Shown here: positions 7,884 through 14,745 of the stretch, piece by piece
How the letters are laid out: each line of letters opens with the position of its first letter
Position numbering within the stretch: the first letter of the stretch is position 1
Assembly: GCA_041287425.1 (NCBI GenBank)
Contig: JBEULG010000013.1
Coordinates: forward strand, 42,239-106,238
Length of the DNA stretch: 64,000 bases
Origin: JAFGSI01 sp041287425
GTDB taxonomy: Bacteria; Chloroflexota; Anaerolineae; Anaerolineales; Villigracilaceae
Direction: 5' to 3'
Made by a program: the position numbers and the translations under genes
Notes under the pieces: generated by a model
Databases searched by the model: none
What the model was told of the DNA's origin: nothing
What the model saw: only the letters and a program-made list of their open reading frames with translations

Positions 7884-10628
7884 TCAGCCTCTGGTCAATG
7901 CCAGCACCTGGCGGACGGCCGCCGGTTCCGGCAGGTGAATGCGCAGAAGACGCCGGCCGCGGGCCTGAAGGGCAGTATAGTCGCCCAGCGCCTGACAGCG
8001 CTGGAGCACGCCGAAGGTCACGCCCTGCCCAGGAATATCCACATCCTCGAGCGGGTCGGCGGTGATTTGCAGGAACAGCCCCGTATTCGGCCCGCCCTTG
8101 TGTAATTGGCCCGTCGAGTGCAGGAAACGGGGACCAAAACCGAGCGTCGTCGCGCAGCCGGTGCGGGCGCGCAGATTCAGCCGCAACTCGGTCAGGACGG
8201 CGGTCATCTCGTCCGTGCGCGGCAGGTAGGCGTTGATAGCCACATAATCGCCGGGGCGGGCAGAGCGCAGGAAAGCCTCCCACAGGGCGGCCAAATCGGC
8301 CCGCTCGCCCGCCTGAGTGGCATAGACCCGCAGACCGTTTTGCTCCCAGAGCGGCTCGCCCTCCTCCAGCCGTTTTGTCTGGCTATACGCAGCCAGCATG
8401 GCTTTGGTGCGACTCTTGTTATCCTGCACATCCGGCTGGTCGAAAGGATTGACCCCCAGCAGGGCGCAGGCGTAGGCCGTGGCCATCTCCCAGCGGTAGA
8501 ACTCCGGAATCAAAGCATAGGCCGTGGGAATCGGGAACTCCAAAACCGGCTGCCCCGCCTCTCGCAACCGGCTGACCGCCGCCTGGTACTCGCCCGTCTG
8601 GCGCAAATAGACGAATAGCCGGTCGGCGCCGTAATCGGCCGGCGCGCCGACCGGCTCGCCGTCCACCACGACGATTCCCTTCCCCTGCTTGCCGGACGAC
8701 TCGGCAAGCAACTGCTCGAGCCAGGAGCCAAACGAGCGCAGAGGGGAATCGGCAATCAGCGTCAATTTGTCGCGCCCGGCCAGGGCCGCCGCGCCCAGGA
8801 CGGCCCCCAGCACCAGGCCGGGATTGCGCCCGCCGCTGACCGCCGGGCCGCACTGAGAGGCCATGTGGGCGGCTTCGTCGAGCATCGTCTCGAGGTCCAG
8901 GCCGAGCAGCGCCGCCGGCAGCAGGCCAAAATGGGTCAGCGCCGAGAAACGCCCGCCAACAGACGAATCCGCCAGGAAAGTCTTGCGGAAGCCGCGGGCG
9001 TTGGCCAGGGCGTCCAGCGAGGTGCCGCGGTCGGTGATGGCGACAAAATGCTGGCCCACCTTCGAACCCAGCCGCCTCTCGCCCAGCGCCCAGAAATAGT
9101 GCAGCATCGCCGTGACTTCGGCCGTCCCGCCCGATTTGCTGGAGACGAGGTAAAGCGTCTCTTCGGGCGGAAAACGGCGGGCCGCCTCCAGCACCTGGGC
9201 CGGGTCGGTGGAATCGAGGATGGCGAATTCGAAATCCGCCCGCCGGTCGAAGACGAGCGAGAAGACTTCGGGGGCCAGGGAGGACCCGCCCATGCCGAGC
9301 AGCAGGGCCTTGCGCAGACCGGCGTCGCGCACGGCAGCCGCGAAGCCGTTGATTTCGCCGATGAAGCGGCGTGAGGTCTCCGGCAGCGTGACCCAGCCCA
9401 GGCGCTGGCGAATCTCCTCCTGCCCAGCCGGGTCAGACGTCCACAGGGTCGGGTCCGAGCGGTGCAGGCGGGCGGGGGCGTCGTCGGCGATCAGGCGGGC
9501 GAGGCGGCGGGAGACGTCGGCCGCCAACGGCCCCAAAGCCTGGAGGGCGGCAGCGCGGCGTGTCTCGATGGTGTTCAGCATGGCCGCAAAGGCATCGGCA
9601 AAGGCGCGCACCCCCTCGTGTTCCAATTCTTCGGCCACCCGCTCGATGAAGATACCCAGGCCGGCCAGTTCTTCCAGCACGCGCCGGGCGCCGTCCAGGT
9701 CGGCGGTCAGGGTGCGGGCGACCGTTCCATGGTCTCGGAAGGCTTCGAGCGTCTGAGGCGGGATGGTGTTGACGGTCGCCGGGCCAATCAGTTCGTCCAC
9801 GTAGAGGGTGTCGGGATAGGCAGGGTTTTTGGTGCTGGTCGAAGCCCACAGGGGGCGCTGAATGCGTCCGCCGGCGGCTTGCAGGCGGGCGAAGCGTTCG
9901 CCGCCGAAGACTTTGCGGAACTCTTCGTAGGCCAGGCGGGCATTGGCAATCGCCGCCCGGCCGCGCAGCGGCGAATCGGGAGGCAGCAAGGCGTCGATCT
10001 TGGTGTCGAAACGGGAAACAAAGAAGGAGGCCACCGAGGCGACCTGCTCGATGGACTGACCGGCCTGCAGGCGGTCTTCCAGGCCAGAAAGGTAGGCGTC
10101 CATCACTTCGCGGTAGCGCTGGAGTGAAAAGATGAGCGTGACGTTGACATTGACGCCCGCTGCAATCAGGCGGCGCACCGCCGGCAATCCCTGGCGGGTG
10201 GCGGGGACTTTGATCATCAGGTTCGGGCAGCCGACCCGCTGCCAGAGGTCGAGGGCCTGGGCGATGGTCGCCTCGCTATCGTGCGCCAGGGCCGGATCCA
10301 CCTCCAGGCTGACGTAGCCGTCGCCTCCGCCGGTCTCGTTGTAGAGGCGCAGGAAGAGACCGCAGGCGGCGCGGATGTCTTCCAGGGCCAGTTGCCAGAA
10401 GATTTGCTCGGCCGTCCAGCCGGCCCAGGCCATCGGGACAAGCGCCTGGTCATAATCCGTAGTGTGGGCGATGGCGGCGTGAAAAATCGAAGGGTTGGAA
10501 GTGACGCCGCGGATTTCGCCACGAGCAATCAGCCTGGCCAGTTCGCCGCTTTCGAGCAGACGGCGCTGGATGTTGTCGTACCACAAAGACTGACCGAGTT
10601 CGGTAAGTTGTTTGAAACGAGATGACAT
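7884..10628 (-). CDS. Bifunctional transaldolase / glucose-6-phosphate isomerase
   Basis: A 914-residue fusion. Residues about 1-365 are a class I transaldolase: GVTSNPSIFH near residue 41 and the Schiff-base lysine in NLMIKVPATRQG (K140), with TLIFSLQRY after it. Residues about 385-914 are a phosphoglucose isomerase, with LLGMGGSSLAPEVF, the sugar-phosphate loop SSKSGGTAEVTAM and the KGIVVVDGE region. One chain therefore serves the non-oxidative pentose phosphate pathway and the fructose-6-P/glucose-6-P step. Such fusions are known in several bacterial phyla including Chloroflexota. rpiB lies 70 bases upstream on the same strand, so the two probably form a sugar-phosphate operon. Confidence 0.95.
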   Translation of the reverse strand: MSSRFKQLTELGQSLWYDNIQRRLLESGELARLIARGEIRGVTSNPSIFHAAIAHTTDYDQALVPMAWAGWTAEQIFWQLALEDIRAACGLFLRLYNETGGGDGYVSLEVDPALAHDSEATIAQALDLWQRVGCPNLMIKVPATRQGLPAVRRLIAAGVNVNVTLIFSLQRYREVMDAYLSGLEDRLQAGQSIEQVASVASFFVSRFDTKIDALLPPDSPLRGRAAIANARLAYEEFRKVFGGERFARLQAAGGRIQRPLWASTSTKNPAYPDTLYVDELIGPATVNTIPPQTLEAFRDHGTVARTLTADLDGARRVLEELAGLGIFIERVAEELEHEGVRAFADAFAAMLNTIETRRAAALQALGPLAADVSRRLARLIADDAPARLHRSDPTLWTSDPAGQEEIRQRLGWVTLPETSRRFIGEINGFAAAVRDAGLRKALLLGMGGSSLAPEVFSLVFDRRADFEFAILDSTDPAQVLEAARRFPPEETLYLVSSKSGGTAEVTAMLHYFWALGERRLGSKVGQHFVAITDRGTSLDALANARGFRKTFLADSSVGGRFSALTHFGLLPAALLGLDLETMLDEAAHMASQCGPAVSGGRNPGLVLGAVLGAAALAGRDKLTLIADSPLRSFGSWLEQLLAESSGKQGKGIVVVDGEPVGAPADYGADRLFVYLRQTGEYQAAVSRLREAGQPVLEFPIPTAYALIPEFYRWEMATAYACALLGVNPFDQPDVQDNKSRTKAMLAAYSQTKRLEEGEPLWEQNGLRVYATQAGERADLAALWEAFLRSARPGDYVAINAYLPRTDEMTAVLTELRLNLRARTGCATTLGFGPRFLHSTGQLHKGGPNTGLFLQITADPLEDVDIPGQGVTFGVLQRCQALGDYTALQARGRRLLRIHLPEPAAVRQVLALTRG

Positions 10629-10698
10629 GGGCTTCCTCTGGTCTTGGAAATCGAAACAAGGCCTGCCGGCCTCGGCGGGGAGAAGAGCCGCCTCGGGT

Positions 10699-11157
10699 TC
10701 AGCGCCGCGCCTCGAGGGCGTGAATCTTGGCTACCCGCCGGGCGTGGCGCTCCTGACCGGGGTCGTGGCCGATGAAGCGGGCCGCCAGGAAAGCGGCAAC
10801 GATTTCACGCGCCAGTTCCGGGCCGATGATGCGCGCCCCCAGGCACAAGACATTCATTTCATCGTGTTCGACGCCCTGATGAGCAGAATAGACATCGTGA
10901 CAGAGACAGGCATAGACGCCGGTCATCTTGTTGGCGGCAATACACGCTCCGACCCCCGAACCGCAGATGAGAATGCCCCGCTCCGCTTCCCCGGTCTGGA
11001 TGGCGCGGCCGACCTTCTCGGCGTAATCGGGGTAATCAACCGGCTCGGACGAATGGACGCCCAAATCGAGAGGCGTATGCCCGGCGCGGCGCACCGAATC
11101 CAGGACGAGTTCTTTCAGCGGGTATCCAGCGTGGTCACAGGCAACGGCGATTTTCAT
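10699..11157 (-). CDS. rpiB: Ribose-5-phosphate isomerase B
   Basis: A 152-residue RpiB/LacAB-family enzyme interconverting ribulose-5-P and ribose-5-P. It starts MKIAVACDHAGYPLKE, has the family's GILICGSGVGACIAANK active-site loop with its cysteine, and LCHDVYSAHQGVEHDEMNVL. The start at 11157 has AAGGAC in front and an extended -10 (11177-11185) just upstream; a longer frame to 11226 would run into the promoter of the divergent gene. It precedes the tal-pgi fusion on the same strand, matching the pathway. Confidence 0.93.
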   Translation of the reverse strand: MKIAVACDHAGYPLKELVLDSVRRAGHTPLDLGVHSSEPVDYPDYAEKVGRAIQTGEAERGILICGSGVGACIAANKMTGVYACLCHDVYSAHQGVEHDEMNVLCLGARIIGPELAREIVAAFLAARFIGHDPGQERHARRVAKIHALEARR

Positions 11158-11176
11158 GGCAAAGTCCTTGGCAGGA

Positions 11177-11185
11177 ATTTTACCA
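11177..11185 (-). promoter_or_regulatory. Extended -10 promoter for rpiB
   Basis: The minus strand reads TGGTAAAAT. The predicted start of transcription is only about 13 bases before the rpiB ATG. The -35 match is poor, as allowed for extended -10 promoters. Confidence 0.45.
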
Positions 11186-11220
11186 TGCCCAACCGACCGC
11201 AAAGTGGGAGAAACGGATGT

Positions 11221-11249
11221 TTGCATTTCGGGGATTTCTATGCAATAAT
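11221..11249 (+). promoter_or_regulatory. Promoter of the 11294-12753 gene pair
   Basis: TTGCAT (11221-11226), 17-base spacer, AATAAT (11244-11249) with TGC directly before it (extended -10). Confidence 0.55.
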
Positions 11250-11293
11250 AGTCCAGGCAAGTATCCTGTCCCCTATTTCACTTTGGAGGAAAA

Positions 11294-11659
11294 ATGTGTC
11301 TGTTATTCTTTGAAATCGCCCTCTTCGTCAGCGGCCTGATTGCACTGATTACCGCGAAATTCCCTCTCAACAAGGGGATCGTTTTGACCGGCCCCAAGGC
11401 GCGCATCGCCGGTGTCATCTTGATGCTGCCGATTCCGCTGGCAATCGGTGCGGGAGCGATCGTCGGCGTCATGATGGGAACGGGCGCCCTGCCCTACAGC
11501 GTCCAGGATTACATTCCCTGCATCGAAATCGCAATCGTCCTGGTCTGTGCGGCCGGTGCTTACGCCTTCGCCTATGCCAACAAGCCAAGCGCACAGCCGC
11601 CGCAGGAACCGCCGAGCATTCCGCCGCAAGAGCCGCCAGCCGTCCCCCCCGCGCCGTAA
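11294..11659 (+). CDS. Small membrane protein with proline-rich tail
   Basis: A 121-residue protein of unknown function. Three hydrophobic segments (about 3-22, 36-60 and 73-93) are followed by a short cytoplasmic or extracellular tail of repeated PPQEPPSIPPQEPP units. Such tails often bind partner proteins, but no function can be assigned. A GGAGG ribosome site lies directly before the ATG. The next gene starts 23 bases after the stop, so the two are probably co-transcribed, ending at the terminator 12771-12807. Confidence 0.65.
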   Translation: MCLLFFEIALFVSGLIALITAKFPLNKGIVLTGPKARIAGVILMLPIPLAIGAGAIVGVMMGTGALPYSVQDYIPCIEIAIVLVCAAGAYAFAYANKPSAQPPQEPPSIPPQEPPAVPPAP

Positions 11660-11682
11660 GATTCTGCATCTGAAGAGGAGAC

Positions 11683-12753
11683 ATGACAACGCCCCCACCT
11701 AACCCCATGCAACAATTGGCCAGCGAAATCAGCGCCCTGCAAAGTAAGATTAGCCAACTACAGGCAGGCGTGCGGTTGACAAGTGCCCGCGACGCGGTTG
11801 AGGATCTGCAGACCAAGGTCAGCAGCATGGCGCAGCGCATCGCCGGCCTGCGTCAGCGCGGTTATGTCTTCGAGAAAGGGCTGGAGGATCAGGCCGCCGA
11901 CTTCGTCAGGCAATGGCAGGGACTTTACGCCTCCGTCCAGCAACAAATCAACGTGCAAGCAGCCCAATTACAAGCCGGGCTGCGTCCGCTGGAGGCGCAG
12001 ATGAACCAGTTGGGCGGGCTACGCAACAACCCGGTCGCGGCCCGGCCGCTGGTGGCCAGCCTGAAAACCGCCGTTGCGACCCTGGAAGGAAAGGTCGACG
12101 CTGCCGAGCGGACGATTGGGGGCATGTACGACCAATTCAGCAATCAGGTGGGGCAGGTGGACCGCCATCTGAATGACATTGACCGCCTCCTGAATGACCT
12201 GGCAGAGGCCAGTTTCCCGTTGCTGCCCACCGAAGCCGGCATCGCCTCCGTCAAGGCCATCTGGTGTAAAACCGGCAAAGAGCAGAAAGACGACCCAGAG
12301 GGGGTACTCTTTTTGACCGACCAGCGCCTGATTTTCGAACAAAAAGAAGAGGTGGCGACCAAGAAAGTCTTGTTCGTCGCTACCGAAAAGCGCAAGGTGC
12401 AGGCTCTGCAATGGGAGGTGCCGGTGGCGTTGGTGGACCGCGTCCAAACCAGCAAACAGGGGTTGTTGAAGAATGAGGACCACATCGAGGTGCGGTTTCT
12501 CTCTGGCGCGCCGCGCGACGTCGTTCATCTCCACATCTGGGAATCGTGCGAACAGTGGCAGGGGCTGATCAACCGGGCCAAGGCCAAGGAGTTCGACAAG
12601 GATCGCGCCGTCGCCATCGACCAGAGCGAGGTGGACAAGGTCAAGGCGGCACCCAGTCAGTGCCCATCCTGTGGGGCCAACATCAATCAAATGATTTTGC
12701 GCGGGCAGGATACGCTCAAATGTGAATACTGCGGTTATGTCATCAGGTTGTGA
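11683..12753 (+). CDS. Coiled-coil protein with C-terminal zinc ribbon
   Basis: A 356-residue protein not recognised as a named family. Residues about 1-185 are rich in heptad-like Q/L/A patterns and should form long coiled coils. Residues about 195-300 form a compact beta-rich domain (LFLTDQRLIFEQKEEVATKK, resembling GRAM/PH-like lipid-binding folds, which is inference). The C-terminus is a zinc ribbon with two CxxC pairs (CPSCGANI and CEYCGYVIRL). It follows the proline-tailed membrane protein and may be its soluble partner. A terminator follows. Confidence 0.7.
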   Translation: MTTPPPNPMQQLASEISALQSKISQLQAGVRLTSARDAVEDLQTKVSSMAQRIAGLRQRGYVFEKGLEDQAADFVRQWQGLYASVQQQINVQAAQLQAGLRPLEAQMNQLGGLRNNPVAARPLVASLKTAVATLEGKVDAAERTIGGMYDQFSNQVGQVDRHLNDIDRLLNDLAEASFPLLPTEAGIASVKAIWCKTGKEQKDDPEGVLFLTDQRLIFEQKEEVATKKVLFVATEKRKVQALQWEVPVALVDRVQTSKQGLLKNEDHIEVRFLSGAPRDVVHLHIWESCEQWQGLINRAKAKEFDKDRAVAIDQSEVDKVKAAPSQCPSCGANINQMILRGQDTLKCEYCGYVIRL

Positions 12754-12770
12754 ACACCTGGCATAGCAAA

Positions 12771-12807
12771 GACTTCCGGGAGGCGTACTCCCGGAAGTCT
12801 CGCTTTT
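12771..12807 (+). terminator. Rho-independent terminator
   Basis: A perfect 12-bp stem (GACTTCCGGGAG, 12771-12782; partner 12788-12799) with a 5-base loop is followed by TCGCTTTT. It ends the 11294-12753 unit and could also stop the convergent redox operon. Confidence 0.85.
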
Positions 12808-12898
12808 AACCGATGTTCGTCACTGCCTCGCCAGCCGTTTTGGCGCCAGGGCTTTTTAATCCCCAGCCGGGGAGGGCAGGCAGTTACCGAGCTTGTTC

Positions 12899-14176
12899 CT
12901 ACCCGCAGCCGCCGCCGGAGGGGCCTCGCCGGCGCTCCAACTCGATGCGCGGGGTGTATTCGATCTCCCATTCATGCGGATTGGGATCGGCAGCCTCATA
13001 GCGGTCGCCTAGCGCGGCGGGGAAGGAGTAATCCAGCCGGTCGGCCGCGCCCGGCACGGGGGTCGGGAGGATATCGGCCTCGCCTTGCCCAAAGACAGCA
13101 ATCCAGTTGTTGATTCCGCCTTCGAGGATATATACGTTGGGCACCGACTCGGCCACCAACAGACGCCAGGCATCGGTGGCAGCGGCCTCGTCATTGCTCA
13201 TCACGACCACGATGGTGCGGTTGGCATCGGCGGCCAACAGAGAGGGAACGACGTCGGGCAGTTGGTCCAACGGCGTCCAGCGGGCGCCGCGGATGTGGAA
13301 CAGGTTGTAATCGGCCTCGCTGCGCACATCGAGCATGATGGTGCTCAGGCGCGGGTCGGCCAGCGTGTCCAACAATTCGGCCGGGTGAATCTGGACCAGG
13401 CGGTGGACAAGCACCTCTTCGGCCGGCAGGGTCACCTTCTCGCCATCCACCGTGCGGGTGAGGGTCAGACGGGCGTATTTTTCGGCTGTGGTCGGCTCGC
13501 CGAGGACAATCACCGCCAGGGCAATCACGATCAGCGCCGCGGCCCCAAAAATGCGTTGCTTGGGTTCCTTCTTGAGATCGCGCTTGCCGAAGATGCGCTC
13601 CAACTGCTCGGCCCCCCAGAACATGAACAGGGCCATCAACACCACCAGGAGAACCATGACGCCGGTCGGCAGATGGAAGACATCCATAAGCGTCAGGCGG
13701 CCGTAATAGCCGCTGGTGTTCCACCAGGTCCAATACCAGTCCACCGTCTCGCCGAAACTCCAGATGCCGAAGAGGACACCCAGGGCGAAAAAGATGCCGT
13801 CAATCTTCAGGGTGGCCGCCGAGACGAGCGATGTGCCGGGACAGAAACCGCCGATGATGAAGCCGACGCCCATAATCAGGCCGCCGAGGATGCCCGGCCA
13901 GAGATGGGTTTCGGGGACATAGACCAGGTTGAAGTCGAGGATGCCGATGGCGGAGGAGAAGAAAATCAGCACCATGGCAGTCACGATGGCCCCGAACATC
14001 ACCTTGAGGACGGTCAATTCCTTGAAATAGAACTGGGCGGCCAGTTTCTTCGAATTGCCGAAGCCGGAACTTTCCAACACGAATCCGAAGAAGAAACCAA
14101 TCACGCCGAAGACCAGGTAGGTCCAGGGGTTTTCGCTCAGCGGACGCAGGAAGGGTTCGAGAGGAAAGAGGTTCAT
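12899..14176 (-). CDS. YeeE/YedE half-transporter fused to a cysteine-less rhodanese-like domain
   Basis: A 425-residue protein. Residues about 17-225 contain six or so membrane helices and the YeeE/YedE motif GFIIGGFCPGTSLVSAA, whose C112 fits the conserved cysteine of thiosulfate/sulfur uptake proteins. Residues about 252-365 resemble a rhodanese (LDVRSEADYNLFHIRGA, then VVVMSNDEAAATDAW). Where an active rhodanese has CxxGxRS, this one has serine (S327), so sulfur transfer by the usual persulfide is unlikely. The only other cysteine is near the very end (GGGCG). It is the last gene of the redox operon, 12 bases after the second half-transporter. Confidence 0.82.
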   Translation of the reverse strand: MNLFPLEPFLRPLSENPWTYLVFGVIGFFFGFVLESSGFGNSKKLAAQFYFKELTVLKVMFGAIVTAMVLIFFSSAIGILDFNLVYVPETHLWPGILGGLIMGVGFIIGGFCPGTSLVSAATLKIDGIFFALGVLFGIWSFGETVDWYWTWWNTSGYYGRLTLMDVFHLPTGVMVLLVVLMALFMFWGAEQLERIFGKRDLKKEPKQRIFGAAALIVIALAVIVLGEPTTAEKYARLTLTRTVDGEKVTLPAEEVLVHRLVQIHPAELLDTLADPRLSTIMLDVRSEADYNLFHIRGARWTPLDQLPDVVPSLLAADANRTIVVVMSNDEAAATDAWRLLVAESVPNVYILEGGINNWIAVFGQGEADILPTPVPGAADRLDYSFPAALGDRYEAADPNPHEWEIEYTPRIELERRRGPSGGGCG

Positions 14177-14188
14177 GGTGCGCCTCCC

Positions 14189-14743
14189 TCAGTTCCAGAA
14201 TTTACGCAGGAAGTAGGCCAGGGCATACGCGCTGACAAAGATGCACATCATCAGCGCCCAGGAGCCCGCCGACAGAACCGCCCCGCCCGAAAGCGCCTGG
14301 CCGGAGGTGCAGCCGCGCGCCATGCGCGCTCCGTAAGCCATGATGGCGCCGCCGGCAAAGGCCATGAACAGGCGCAGGCCGTTCGAGACACGCGGCCCCT
14401 TGTTGATTTCGGGCCGCAGGCGGCCGTTGATCAGGCCGGAGACGAAGCCGCCCACGATGGCGCCCAGCACGACCGGGACGCTCCAGTCATCGAGCGGGTT
14501 GAGGCTGCCACCGGCCAGTTTGAGCAGGTAGGGCGTCCGGTCGATGTGGCCGGGGGCGACCAGGTCTTCGCCCGCCGCGATCAGACGGTTGAGACCGCCC
14601 GAGGCGCCCAGACCGTTGCGGGTCAGCAAAAAGGCGACAAACAGCACCAGTCCGAGAAGCGCCCCGCCCAAATAGGGGTGAATATAGGGCTTCTCACGAA
14701 TGCCAAACAGCCCTTTTCTTGGTTTCTCAGGAGCAACAGCCAT
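14189..14743 (-). CDS. YeeE/YedE family half-transporter
   Basis: A 184-residue membrane protein with about five helices and the family motif MARGCTSGQALSGGAVLSAG; its cysteine should line the conduction path. A second cysteine lies in ALMMCIFVSAY. YeeE of other bacteria takes up thiosulfate through conserved cysteines; paired half-size homologues are known (PmpA/PmpB type). Together with the downstream gene it probably forms one sulfur-compound channel. It lies 2 bases after the heptaheme cytochrome gene, so translation is likely coupled. Confidence 0.82.
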   Translation of the reverse strand: MAVAPEKPRKGLFGIREKPYIHPYLGGALLGLVLFVAFLLTRNGLGASGGLNRLIAAGEDLVAPGHIDRTPYLLKLAGGSLNPLDDWSVPVVLGAIVGGFVSGLINGRLRPEINKGPRVSNGLRLFMAFAGGAIMAYGARMARGCTSGQALSGGAVLSAGSWALMMCIFVSAYALAYFLRKFWN

Positions 14744-14745
14744 AA

